From Candidatus Bathyarchaeota archaeon (GTDB lineage: Archaea; Thermoproteota; Bathyarchaeia; Bathyarchaeales; DTEX01): a stretch of 50,564 nucleotides of DNA. The stretch spans positions 1 through 50,564 of the forward strand of contig JAGTQF010000007.1 in NCBI GenBank assembly GCA_018396655.1, in the 5' to 3' direction. The translations under genes and the position numbers were made by a program. Under the pieces are notes generated by a model. It had not been told where the DNA came from, did not search any database, and saw only the letters and a program-made list of their open reading frames with translations. The stretch's first letter is position 1, and every line of letters starts with the position of its first letter. Shown here piece after piece: positions 8,676 to 16,994 of the stretch.

Positions 8676-8885
8676 TTAAGTCTTCCCTTCCCTCGAGATG
8701 CTCTCCAGATATTCCTTTAAAGATTTAATGTTCTCATCATGTTTGGTTCTTCTTCTCGTGTCGACTGGAATCTTTAGGGCTAGAGCTTCCCTTACGCTTA
8801 GACCGACAGCCTTCAACTCCTCTCTGCTAAATCCTTTGCCGAAGCGCTTTCTCCTCCCCCTATAAACTATAGCCCTGATTTTCAT
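8676..8885 (-). CDS. rpl13e: Ribosomal protein L13e
   Basis: A 69-residue short archaeal L13e. The family core is visible as GKGFSREELKAVGLSVREA, then KIPVDTRRRTKHDENIKSLK. GGTGAGGAG precedes the ATG. L13e is present in TACK and related archaea and absent from most euryarchaea, so it is one of the better lineage markers in the window. It heads the RNase P/exosome operon. Confidence 0.9.
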   Translation of the reverse strand: MKIRAIVYRGRRKRFGKGFSREELKAVGLSVREALALKIPVDTRRRTKHDENIKSLKEYLESISREGKT

Positions 8886-9063
8886 GCTGACTCCTCACCT
8901 TCAACTAAAAAATCATTACAACATAATTCAAATATTTAAAGCGTTATTTAAAACAAACTTAAAATTAGCCCTTTTTTGTCGAAAGAAATATTTATTAATT
9001 TTTTGATTTTCCCGAGCCATCTATTAGGCATTTTTAATAGAAAGATTTTTTAAAAACCATTTC

Positions 9064-9627
9064 ATGAATATGAAATTCATGAGCATGATTCCAACAAAAA
9101 TGTTCTTCACTAAGGGCGTGGGCGTTCATAAGGATAGGCTTGCCTCTTTTGAACTCGCCCTAAGGAAGGCTGGAATAGAAAAATGTAATTTAGTCTGCGT
9201 TTCAAGCATTTTTCCACCTGGCTGCAAGATAATTCCTAGGGAGGAGGGGCTTAAGCTTCTAAAGCCGGGGCAGATAACATATGTTGTTATGGCTAGGAAC
9301 GAAACTAATGAGCCTAATCGCCTGATATCAGCAGCTATAGGATTAGCCTTACCAAAGAATAATGATGGATATGGTTATTTAGCCGAGCATCACTCCTTTG
9401 GTGAGACCGCTAAGAAGGCTGGTGAGTATGCTGAGGATATTGCGGCAACAATGCTCGCTATGACGCTTGGCATAGAATTTGACCCAGAAACAGCATGGGA
9501 TGAGAGGAAGAAGGTGTATAAGGCTAGTGGAAAAATCTTTAAGACAATGCATATATGCCAGTCAGCTGAGGGAGATAAGAACGGGTTGTGGACAACGGTT
9601 ATAGCTGCCGCTGTCTTTCTACCATAA
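9064..9627 (+). CDS. pdaD: Pyruvoyl-dependent arginine decarboxylase
   Basis: A 187-residue proenzyme that self-cleaves and decarboxylates arginine to agmatine, the first step to polyamines. The self-cleavage motif is [14 protein letters not shown]: cleavage is expected between Ser47 and Ser48, Ser48 becoming the pyruvoyl group. Other family marks are [18 protein letters not shown] and the C-terminal [10 protein letters not shown]. No SD precedes the ATG, but the AT-rich upstream region suggests a leaderless message. It sits alone, reversed, between L13e and L15e. Confidence 0.95.
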   Translation: MNMKFMSMIPTKMFFTKGVGVHKDRLASFELALRKAGIEKCNLVCVSSIFPPGCKIIPREEGLKLLKPGQITYVVMARNETNEPNRLISAAIGLALPKNNDGYGYLAEHHSFGETAKKAGEYAEDIAATMLAMTLGIEFDPETAWDERKKVYKASGKIFKTMHICQSAEGDKNGLWTTVIAAAVFLP

Positions 9628-9647
9628 ATCTACTTCATGAAAGCTTT

Positions 9648-10148
9648 TTATTTTGCTAATAGGCCGCGAACTTTTCTTCCAGCGCTTGTTAGCCCTCTAA
9701 AGACCCTGCCTCTACCCTTCCCGAGCTTTAGCTCTGGTAGAAGCGCCCTGTCCACCATTATAACCTCAAACCACTTGTAGCGCCCGTCTTCCCAAACCCA
9801 GTAGGAATTGAGAACCTCTAGGTTTGGAAATTTTCTCGCAGCCCTCTCTTCAGCTATAAGTCTCAAGCTCTTTGCTGGCTTATACTTGTTTACGCCCATG
9901 CGCTTCTGCCTCCTCCCAGACCTAGGTCTCTGCTTATTGAGCCCACCCCTCTTCACTCTAACCCGCACGATAACGTAGCCTGGCTTATCTTTATATCCCA
10001 ATCTTCTAGCCCTATCTATTCGTGTTGGCTTATCGATTCTGCATATTGCTGGCTGCCTACGCCATACTATTACTCTTTCACGCATGAGCTCCTCTACATA
10101 TGATTCGCTTGGTTTCCTCCAGGCTTCAGCCATATATTTATACGCCAA
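9648..10148 (-). CDS. rpl15e: Ribosomal protein L15e
   Basis: A 166-residue L15e, a large-subunit rRNA-binding protein. Typical segments: [14 protein letters not shown], the basic core [33 protein letters not shown] and the basic tail. The start is a TTG at 10148, supported by GAGGTG about 10 bases upstream and by family members starting near a YKY motif; ATG at 10133 would be shorter. L15e commonly sits with rnp2/rnp3; here pdaD and L13e separate them. Confidence 0.95.
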   Translation of the reverse strand: MAYKYMAEAWRKPSESYVEELMRERVIVWRRQPAICRIDKPTRIDRARRLGYKDKPGYVIVRVRVKRGGLNKQRPRSGRRQKRMGVNKYKPAKSLRLIAEERAARKFPNLEVLNSYWVWEDGRYKWFEVIMVDRALLPELKLGKGRGRVFRGLTSAGRKVRGLLAK

Positions 10149-10201
10149 TTAGCGCACCTCACCCTTTATGGCTATGCTAATGATTATGCTAAATTTAACT
10201 T

Positions 10202-10237
10202 TTTTGTCCCTAGAGCACCAAGCCGTCGAGGACAAAA
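10202..10237. repeat. Inverted repeat upstream of pheA
   Basis: TTTTGTCC at 10202-10209 and GGACAAAA at 10230-10237 are perfect 8-bp arms around a 20-base centre. It lies between the divergent L15e and PheA genes, just upstream of a TATA-like TTATTTATATC (about 10241-10251). It may be a regulator site for the prephenate dehydratase promoter or an L15e leader element. Confidence 0.4.
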
Positions 10238-10278
10238 CGCTTATTTATATCTTTACTAGGGAAAATTCTAATTGTCAT

Positions 10279-10297
10279 ATATGCCATAAGGGCATAT
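10279..10297 (+). promoter_or_regulatory. Short hairpin in pheA leader
   Basis: ATATGCC and GGCATAT form a 7-bp stem with a 5-base loop, about 30 bases downstream of the TATA-like box and 28 bases before the pheA start. If transcription starts about 25 bases after the TATA box the hairpin lies at the very 5' end of the message. It could affect stability or translation, or be a DNA operator. Confidence 0.3.
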
Positions 10298-10324
10298 CCA
10301 CATTAAATTTCAGGGAAGAAGAAA

Positions 10325-11191
10325 ATGATTGTTAGATGGATTGGGAATTACAAGAAGTCTCTTAGAGTTGCCTTCCAAGGCGAGATAGGGGCATACAGCG
10401 AGAGCGCAATATATGAGTTCTTCGGTCCGGAAGCGCAACCAGTTCCATGCAAGCGTTTCTCGGATGTCTTCAGGAGTGTTGAGAATGGTGAAACAGATTT
10501 CGGCGTTGTTCCCATTGAGAATTCTATTGAGGGAAGCGTAACACAGGTATACGACCTTTTTCTAGAATACGACCTTAAAGTTTGTGGTGAGGTTATCTTG
10601 AAAATCGTTCATTGTCTCATAGCGAACCCAAATGTTAAATTGGATTCCATTAAAGTTATCTTTTCGCATCCACAGGCATTAGGCCAATGTAGAAACTTCC
10701 TTGAGAGATTAGGTTGTGAGTTAATATCAACCTATGATACTGCTGGAAGCGTTAAGATGATTAAGGAGCGCGGTATGCTCGATGCTGCAGCGATAGCTAG
10801 TGAGAGGGCTGCGAAGATATATGGTATGAGCGTTTTGGCCAAAGATATAGCTGATAATCCAAATAATTACACCCGCTTCTTCATATTATCAAAATTTGAT
10901 GCGCCACCAACTGGAAATGATAAGACCTCAATAATCTTCTCGACAAGGCATGTTCCCGGAGCGTTATATAGAGCCCTAGGCGAATTCGCCCTAAGAGGAA
11001 TAAACCTAACGAAGATTGAGTCAAGACCAACTAGGCAGAGACCATGGGAATACAATTTCTACCTGGATTTTGAGGGACATAGAACTGAAGCAAAATGCGC
11101 CGAGGCCCTAGAGGGACTAAAATCTAATGCGCTCTTCGTTAAAATCCTGGGCTCGTATCCAAAAGCTCCCGAAATAAACAACGCCATCTAA
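10325..11191 (+). CDS. pheA: Prephenate dehydratase
   Basis: A 288-residue monofunctional prephenate dehydratase, converting prephenate to phenylpyruvate for phenylalanine synthesis. The catalytic domain begins RVAFQGEIGAYSESA and contains VPIENSIEGSV; the TRF catalytic motif is at Thr183-Arg184-Phe185. The C-terminal ACT domain (about 200-280) carries the feedback-binding ESRP motif at 232-235 and should allow inhibition by phenylalanine. The gene is alone in its orientation and converges on a transporter gene with 5 bases between the two stops. Confidence 0.95.
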   Translation: MIVRWIGNYKKSLRVAFQGEIGAYSESAIYEFFGPEAQPVPCKRFSDVFRSVENGETDFGVVPIENSIEGSVTQVYDLFLEYDLKVCGEVILKIVHCLIANPNVKLDSIKVIFSHPQALGQCRNFLERLGCELISTYDTAGSVKMIKERGMLDAAAIASERAAKIYGMSVLAKDIADNPNNYTRFFILSKFDAPPTGNDKTSIIFSTRHVPGALYRALGEFALRGINLTKIESRPTRQRPWEYNFYLDFEGHRTEAKCAEALEGLKSNALFVKILGSYPKAPEINNAI

Positions 11192-11196
11192 CCATT

Positions 11197-12351
11197 TTAC
11201 TTGGCAAGGGCCCTCCGTGATATCTGGAGGAGGCCTACCGCTAGGCTCAGGAGAAACCATATTATGTAGGGCATATTTGGGGAGTATTCGGCCGCGAATC
11301 CCCCGACCAGCGAGCCCAAAAAGTATCCAACACCTATAAGGCTCTCGAAGATTCCAGCAGCGTAACCCTTTGTAGAGCCCCATCTTTTAAATATGCGCGC
11401 TATCGAGGCTGCATATAATATTCCGGCTCCAAATCCCACGATTGAAAGCGATATGGAGAACATTAGGGTTGTGTAACTAACCGCTGTTAGCGCTGATGCC
11501 AAAGCGAGAGTTAAGGAACCCGAGAGGAATATGCGGGCTTCGCCAATGGTGGCTTCAATCCTATAGGCTTCAAAGAATGCCATCAGCCTAAATAATCCAT
11601 TAAAGAGGAGGATTAATCCCACCTCGTATGCTGGTATACCCAAATCTGTTGCGTAAGCCGGAAATAGATTGAGCACTACCCCCATAAGGGAGGAGAAGAG
11701 AAGGATGGATATAATAGCAGTTGGGGTAGAATCTGTCTCGCCTTCAAATAGCGCATATTTTTCATGCGTTTTTAAGGTTCCCTCTCTAAGCTTCTCATCA
11801 ACCACTATAACTGTAATGATGGAGAGTGTAAACGCGATAGTTAACGAGATAAGGAAGGGCATCCTTGCCCTAATGCCAAGAAAACTTATTAGCGAGCCCC
11901 CAACTATCGGGCCGATAACGGCAGCTGAGCCCCATGAGAGATTAAACTTCTTCAATGTATCCTCAATCTTCTCTCCGCCAACCTCCACTAATAGGGCTTC
12001 GAGTGATGGCCAGAAGAGGGAAACCGAAACCCACTCCAAAGCCTTGATAGGAATCAGTATATAGGGGTTTCCAGCCAACGCATAGAAGGCGCATGAGAGA
12101 CCATACAGTGAGGTTGATGTGATAATAAAAGTCTTTCTCCTAAATTTGTCCGAGAGAAAACCTGATACAACTGGCATAAAAGAGTATGTTAGCCCGCCCG
12201 CAGCCCCTATAACCCCCAAAATCAGCTCTGAGGCACCCATGCTGTAAGCATATATAGGTATTGTTATACTGACCACCCCGACAAGCATCTGAATTAGGAA
12301 AGATAAAATCAGGAGAAAGACAAGAGTTATCCTACGCCTATCATAGACCAT
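11197..12351 (-). CDS. MFS transporter
   Basis: A membrane protein of about 384 residues with 12 likely transmembrane helices and the major-facilitator loop motif GFLSDKFRRKTF between helices 2 and 3. The frame extends to 12453, but the first 34 codons are hydrophilic and unlike an MFS start. A TATA-like box at about 12416-12428 would place transcription near 12395, and AAGGGG precedes the ATG at 12351, so I prefer that start. Substrate unknown; a drug or sugar exporter is possible. Confidence 0.85.
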   Translation of the reverse strand: MVYDRRRITLVFLLILSFLIQMLVGVVSITIPIYAYSMGASELILGVIGAAGGLTYSFMPVVSGFLSDKFRRKTFIITSTSLYGLSCAFYALAGNPYILIPIKALEWVSVSLFWPSLEALLVEVGGEKIEDTLKKFNLSWGSAAVIGPIVGGSLISFLGIRARMPFLISLTIAFTLSIITVIVVDEKLREGTLKTHEKYALFEGETDSTPTAIISILLFSSLMGVVLNLFPAYATDLGIPAYEVGLILLFNGLFRLMAFFEAYRIEATIGEARIFLSGSLTLALASALTAVSYTTLMFSISLSIVGFGAGILYAASIARIFKRWGSTKGYAAGIFESLIGVGYFLGSLVGGFAAEYSPNMPYIIWFLLSLAVGLLQISRRALAK

Positions 12352-12453
12352 CGCTTCTATAATCCCCTTAGAAGCCCTCTCAGGCTCGTCTACTATACTT
12401 GCTTTAGAGTTACCCTTATATATTTTGATATATTGATGTAACCTTTGATGCAT

Positions 12454-12693
12454 ATGAAAGCCTACATTCTTGTTAATTCAGAACCAGGTATGATTTGGAA
12501 AGTTGCCGAAGCCGCGCTTAGCATCGAATGTGTTAAGGAGGCTTACGCTGTGACAGGTCAATTCGACAATATCGTCCAAATCGAGTTTGAGAAGATGGAG
12601 GATTTAGGAAGAATAATTGAGAAGATTCAGAGTATAAAGGGGGTTCTTAGGACTCAGACCCTAATTACAATCCCACCTCCAATTAGGGAATAG
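12454..12693 (+). CDS. Stand-alone Lrp/AsnC ligand-binding (RAM) domain
   Basis: About 79 residues forming a single RAM/AsnC effector domain: KAYILVNSEPG at the start, ECVKEAYAVTGQFDNIVQIE in the middle and RTQTLITIP at the end. No helix-turn-helix is present. Such orphan RAM domains form ring oligomers and may bind amino acids or modulate full-length Lrp proteins. Upstream TTG (12445) and ATG (12448) are alternative starts; ATG 12454 fits relatives. It diverges from the MFS gene through a shared promoter region, so the two may be co-regulated. Confidence 0.88.
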   Translation: MKAYILVNSEPGMIWKVAEAALSIECVKEAYAVTGQFDNIVQIEFEKMEDLGRIIEKIQSIKGVLRTQTLITIPPPIRE

Positions 12694-12819
12694 CGAATCT
12701 CCACGCTTATAATAACCTATCGACTAAAAATTTGTCATACTCCTCTCAAAATTTTAAATCTTAATTATTATGTCTCAAGTAAAAGATAATAAGGGTTGAG
12801 TGTTAAGAGGGGTTTGATA

Positions 12820-14193
12820 TTGAGGGCTACAGCGTTTAAAATAAGGAACCTGGATTCTCCTGAAGAACGGAGTAAATATACTATTACTGTTGTTGGATGT
12901 GGAAGGATGGGGCTTCCAACAGCATGCTTATTTGCTGATGCAGGATTCAATGTCATATGTTTAGACCTTAATCAGCAGATTGTGAATCAAATTAATAGTG
13001 GGATAAGCCCCTTTCTCGAACCCGGCCTAGAAAAACTCATAAAAAAGAATATTAAGGATGGACGTTTAGTTGCTACAAGTGATGTGAAGCAAGCTATTCC
13101 CAAAAGTGACATAATAGTAATCGTTGTTAATACGCCTATTAATGAAAAGAAGAGACCCGATTACTCAAACCTTGAGAGCGCTTGCAGAGATATAGGGTTA
13201 AATCTTAGGTCGGAGACGTTGATAATCCTTGAAAGCACCGTTGGGCCGGGCGTAACAGAGGGGCTTGTTAAGGAGACTTTAGAGTTAACATCGGGTTTAA
13301 AGGCTGGAAGAGACTTCGGCCTAGCGTATAGTCCAATACGCGCCACAGCTGGAAGAGTCCTCCATGATATTGTTAACTACCCGCGTATTTTAGCAGCTAT
13401 TGACGAGCAGAGTTTAGCCGCTGCGAGAGCAGTCCTCAAAACAATCATTAAAGGGGATATAGTTGAGGTCAGCAATATTAAAACTGCTGAAGCCACAAAA
13501 CTCTTTGAGAATATTTATCGGGATGTGAATCTGGCTTTAGCCAACGAGTTCGCTAAGTTCTGTGAGAAGGCTGGAATAGATTATATTGAGGCGCAGGCCG
13601 CAGCAAACACCCAACCATACTGCCATCTACTTAAGCCTGGAATCATCAGCGGACATATACCAAAAGACCCCTATCTCCTAATTTATGAGGCTGAGATGCT
13701 AGGCGTTAAACTTCAGCTCCCAATAATAGCCAGAAGAGTTAATGATGAAACCGTTAAGAGGGCTTTTTGGCTGATTAAAGACGCCTTTAGAGCTATGGAG
13801 AAGACTCTTAAGAGGTCGAAGATCGCCGTGCTAGGCATATCATATAAGCCTAACGTTAAGGAGATTAAGGGTTCGCTAATAATAGATTTAATCAAGCTAC
13901 TACAAAGTAAAGGTATAAATGTCAGGGTTTTCGATCCCTTCTACTCTTTTGAGGAGCTGAGGAGCATGGACCTACCAGCTGAAAAAAATTTAACTAAAAC
14001 CTTGGAGGGCTCAGACTGTCTTGTGATAGCTGTAGGGCATGATAGATTTAAGCGCTTAAGTCTTAAGAAGATAGGTATATTGATGAGGAAACCCTCGGCT
14101 ATAGTTGACTTAGCCCACGTAGTGGACCCATATAGGGCTGAGAGAGGGGGCTTCATCTATCGAGGGTTTGGGAGGGGCGTCTGGTCGAAATGA
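12820..14193 (+). CDS. UDP-sugar dehydrogenase-like protein lacking the catalytic cysteine
   Basis: A protein of about 457 residues with the three-domain UDP-glucose/UDP-ManNAc dehydrogenase fold. The NAD-binding motif GCGRMGLPTA, the ESTVGPG loop and the central TKLFENIYRDVNLALANE (Lys and Asn kept) are present. Two oxidation residues differ from the norm: SPER reads SPIR, and the catalytic GGHCIPKDP motif reads SGHIPKDP, with His (codon 13654-13656) aligned to the Cys. Oxidation might stop at the aldehyde, or the activity may be different. Start choice: TTG at 12820 follows GAGGGG by 7 bases; the frame is open from TTG 12796. Overlaps the next gene by ATGA. Confidence 0.85.
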   Translation: MRATAFKIRNLDSPEERSKYTITVVGCGRMGLPTACLFADAGFNVICLDLNQQIVNQINSGISPFLEPGLEKLIKKNIKDGRLVATSDVKQAIPKSDIIVIVVNTPINEKKRPDYSNLESACRDIGLNLRSETLIILESTVGPGVTEGLVKETLELTSGLKAGRDFGLAYSPIRATAGRVLHDIVNYPRILAAIDEQSLAAARAVLKTIIKGDIVEVSNIKTAEATKLFENIYRDVNLALANEFAKFCEKAGIDYIEAQAAANTQPYCHLLKPGIISGHIPKDPYLLIYEAEMLGVKLQLPIIARRVNDETVKRAFWLIKDAFRAMEKTLKRSKIAVLGISYKPNVKEIKGSLIIDLIKLLQSKGINVRVFDPFYSFEELRSMDLPAEKNLTKTLEGSDCLVIAVGHDRFKRLSLKKIGILMRKPSAIVDLAHVVDPYRAERGGFIYRGFGRGVWSK

Positions 14194-15158
14194 GAAGGCT
14201 GAGGATGGCTGTCGTCGGAGTTGGCTTCTGGGGCAGAAATCATGTTAGGGTTTTAAGCGAGCTACCAAATGTTGAGCTTGTGGCCGTATGTGATATAGAT
14301 AGGCAAAGGGCTGATGAGGTCTCACAGAAGTATGGTTTAAGGTCTTACAGCGAGAGCGCAGAAATGTATAGGAGAGAAGAGATAGATGCGGTAACGATTT
14401 GCGTCTGGTCCTCTAGGCTTGCTAAAGAAGCGTTAGTGGCATTAAAGCATGGAAAGCATGTTTTAGTCGAGAAGCCTATGGCTAGTTCCGTGAAAGAAGC
14501 TCGGAGACTTCTGAAGATTGCGGAGTCAGAGAAGCTTAAGTTATCAGTTGGCTTTATAGAGCGCTTTAACCCCGGTGTTAGGCGTGTTAAGGAGGCTATA
14601 GAGGGTGGTTTAATAGGTTCACCGGTCTTAGCAACCGCCAGGCGGGTCTCAAGGTGGCCGCAGAGGATAGGGGATGTCGGTGTGATAAAGGACACAGCAA
14701 TACATGACATAGACATTATGCGCTTTATCTTCGGTGAGGAACCGATAGCAGTTTACGCGAAGGCTGGCTCCCTCCAGCATGAGAGGATTGAGGATTACGC
14801 GCAAATAATGCTCTCCTTCCCGAGTAATAGAGCCGCTTTCCTAGAGGCAAACTGGCTGACACCATACAAAATTAGGAAACTTACAATTACTGGAAGCGAG
14901 GCCATAATCTCCCTAGACTATATAACGCAGGAGATAACGATTGAAACTCAAAAGCAGACAATAACCCCTAGACATGAATGGGAGGAACCGCTAAAAATTG
15001 AGATACAACACTTCGTAGACTGCATATTAAATGATAAAGAACCTATTGTTTCCGGGATTGATGGGATAAAAGCCCTAGAGATAGCGGAAGCTGCATTGAG
15101 GTCAGCGGCTAAGGGATGCATAGTTAAGTTAAAATTAGGCGCCAATGAGCGCTGCTGA
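14190..15158 (+). CDS. Gfo/Idh/MocA family sugar(-nucleotide) oxidoreductase
   Basis: A 322-residue NAD(P)-dependent oxidoreductase. Residues 4-16 hold the Rossmann motif AVVGVGFWGRNH. The catalytic-lysine motif EKPMA follows at about 93-97, and the C-terminal domain has DTAIHDIDIMRF with the family His. It is coupled (ATGA) to the atypical nucleotide-sugar dehydrogenase. In known pathways such pairs oxidise UDP-GlcNAc-type sugars (WbpA/WbpB-like), so a 3-dehydrogenase on a UDP-sugar is a reasonable guess. The substrate is not visible from sequence. Confidence 0.85.
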   Translation: MRRLRMAVVGVGFWGRNHVRVLSELPNVELVAVCDIDRQRADEVSQKYGLRSYSESAEMYRREEIDAVTICVWSSRLAKEALVALKHGKHVLVEKPMASSVKEARRLLKIAESEKLKLSVGFIERFNPGVRRVKEAIEGGLIGSPVLATARRVSRWPQRIGDVGVIKDTAIHDIDIMRFIFGEEPIAVYAKAGSLQHERIEDYAQIMLSFPSNRAAFLEANWLTPYKIRKLTITGSEAIISLDYITQEITIETQKQTITPRHEWEEPLKIEIQHFVDCILNDKEPIVSGIDGIKALEIAEAALRSAAKGCIVKLKLGANERC

Positions 15159-15194
15159 TAAAAACAGATAAATAGTTCATTGGCAATCTAATTT

Positions 15195-15295
15195 TTTGGG
15201 ATGATGCGTGGCGACGGCGTGGAGCCCACTAGCCTAAGTGGGCTGTGACACCATTAGAGAACTAACCTCCGCTGACCGATAAGCCCAGAAACTTT
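15195..15295 (+). ncRNA. Candidate structured RNA or switching leader
   Basis: The 209-base gap before the dehydrogenase gene holds a perfect 8-bp hairpin: AGCCCACT (15223-15230) with AGTGGGCT (15237-15244). A second AGCCCA at 15282-15287 could displace the first arm by pairing with the same TGGGCT. ATGATG at 15201 and CTGA at 15272 resemble C and D boxes flanked by GG/CC, but their 65-base spacing is long for a C/D RNA. GATAAATAG at 15167-15175 is a plausible TATA box about 25 bases upstream. A second AT-rich promoter-like stretch lies downstream near 15303-15320, so the RNA could be independent. Confidence 0.4.
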
Positions 15296-15367
15296 TAGGT
15301 TAAGATAATAAATTTTTTATGATTCTATGAGTTCACATTTGGCTTAAGTGATTGGAGGGTATTAGGC

Positions 15368-16366
15368 ATGTCGAAGCCTAAGGTTATGATTTCACCTGGG
15401 GCTGGCATGGATAATCCCGGGTTATTTGAGAGGGAGCTCAGTGATATAGCGGACGTATTCTTTGGCACATTTAAGAGTGGGGAAGAAATACCTCCCGAAG
15501 TTAAAGGGGCTGAGGCGATGATATTATCTCTGGAGTTGGTGAATGAGAGGCTGCTTACTAATGTTCCGAGATTGAAGATTATCGCTAGATATGGTGTTGG
15601 CTATGATAATGTGGATGTGGAGGCGTGCACGAGAAGAGGAATATATGTAACTCACACACCCGGGATTCTATCACATGCAGTTGCAGAGCTAACAATCGGC
15701 TTAATGCTTTGTCTCTCTAGAAGACTTATACATGCAGATAGATATGCGAGAACTGAGTGGGCTCTTCCGAAGGAAAATAGGGGTGCTAGGTTCCCCATGG
15801 GAATAGACTTGTATGGCAAGACCCTTGGGATAATTGGGCTTGGAAGAATAGGATATGAGGTTGCTGTTAGGGCCAGGGCTTTTGGCATGAAAATAATTTA
15901 TTATGATGTAGAGCGTAAGGTTGATGCTGAAAAAACCCTCGGCGCCCAATATGTTGACCTAAAAACGCTCCTAGAGAACTCAGACTTTATATCAATTCAT
16001 GTTCCATTAACCCCGCAGACAAGGCGCTTAATAGGTGAGAAGGAGCTTAGACTTATGAGGCCGACAGCCTACCTAATAAACACATCGAGGGGGCCCGTCG
16101 TGGATGAGGAGGCTCTCTGCAGGGCTTTAAAAGAAGGATGGATAGCTGGTGCAGGGTTGGATGTCTTTGTGAAAGAACCACTGCCGCTGGATAGCCCACT
16201 TGTGAAAATGGAGAATGTTGTTTTAGCACCGCATATAGGCACATATACTATTGAGACTAGAAGGGCTATGGCCATGATGTGCATAGAGAATGTTCGGGCT
16301 GCACTAATGGGCAAAATTCCACCAAATCTTGTCCCGGAGCAGAGAGAAATATTTGGGGTAAAATGA
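15368..16366 (+). CDS. D-2-hydroxyacid dehydrogenase (SerA/glyoxylate reductase-like)
   Basis: A 332-residue NAD-dependent dehydrogenase. The Rossmann motif GIIGLGRIG lies near residue 160. The catalytic triad is present as the Arg in INTSRGPVVDE, the Glu in GLDVFVKEPLP and the His in VLAPHIG. It lacks the C-terminal ACT/regulatory extension of many phosphoglycerate dehydrogenases. Glyoxylate/hydroxypyruvate reduction is as likely as serine synthesis. GGAGGG precedes the ATG. The gene stands alone behind the candidate RNA leader. Confidence 0.88.
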   Translation: MSKPKVMISPGAGMDNPGLFERELSDIADVFFGTFKSGEEIPPEVKGAEAMILSLELVNERLLTNVPRLKIIARYGVGYDNVDVEACTRRGIYVTHTPGILSHAVAELTIGLMLCLSRRLIHADRYARTEWALPKENRGARFPMGIDLYGKTLGIIGLGRIGYEVAVRARAFGMKIIYYDVERKVDAEKTLGAQYVDLKTLLENSDFISIHVPLTPQTRRLIGEKELRLMRPTAYLINTSRGPVVDEEALCRALKEGWIAGAGLDVFVKEPLPLDSPLVKMENVVLAPHIGTYTIETRRAMAMMCIENVRAALMGKIPPNLVPEQREIFGVK

Positions 16367-16446
16367 AGCCAATTAGACCGCCCCATCCTTAAACGACAAA
16401 ATGTTAAAATCTCGATTTATAATTAAATTATTTTTGGTGTTTCCTC

Positions 16447-16974
16447 ATGGTTATGGAAGACTTTAACCTACTAATATCCACCTCCAGAGGCAATGAGAAC
16501 AATGCATGCTCAGAGATATGGTTTCTTCTAGGAGAGTTAGGCGATAGGGAAGCCCTAGTCGATAGAACAGACGTTGCTGGCCTTGTTGTTGCAAAGACAA
16601 ATCTAGACCCCTTTAAGGCTATAGAGGGGTTGAGAAGCCTCCTTAAAAAGAGACCCTGGGAGTTCCGTTATGTTCTAAGGGTTGTCCCGGTTGAGGTTGT
16701 GGTTAGGACTAGGATTGAGGAGATAGGGAGGGCTGCCTCAAGCCTCCATTACAAAATACTGGAGAATGAGAGCTTTAGGGTAACTGTAGAAAAGAGACAT
16801 TCGGATATTTCAACCAGGGATATAATTGAGGCTGCTGTCAAGAATTTAAACCGTAGAGTGGACTTGGAGAACCCGGACAAAATAATACTTATAGAGGTTT
16901 TGGGCAGATTAACTGGCGTCTCTGTGATTAAGCCCAGCGATATATTGTCGGTTACAAAGGAAAAGCCCGCTTAA
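16447..16974 (+). CDS. THUMP-domain RNA-binding protein (Tan1-like)
   Basis: A 175-residue protein resembling archaeal Tan1/THUMP proteins. The start FNLLISTSRGNENNACSEIW and the C-terminal THUMP part, with RVTVEKRHSDISTRDIIEAA and VSVIKPSDILSV, are characteristic. Tan1 helps the acetyltransferase that makes N4-acetylcytidine in tRNA. The family and domain are clear; the specific modification is inferred. It is monocistronic and converges on the Cgi121 gene. Confidence 0.82.
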   Translation: MVMEDFNLLISTSRGNENNACSEIWFLLGELGDREALVDRTDVAGLVVAKTNLDPFKAIEGLRSLLKKRPWEFRYVLRVVPVEVVVRTRIEEIGRAASSLHYKILENESFRVTVEKRHSDISTRDIIEAAVKNLNRRVDLENPDKIILIEVLGRLTGVSVIKPSDILSVTKEKPA

Positions 16975-16994
16975 GGGAAATTCCATCAAAAAGA

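Noticed and set aside
15199-15275. Box C/D guide RNA
   Set aside because: Only C and D look acceptable; D' and C' are not recognisable and the C-D spacing is too long. Kept only as an alternative reading of the candidate structured RNA.
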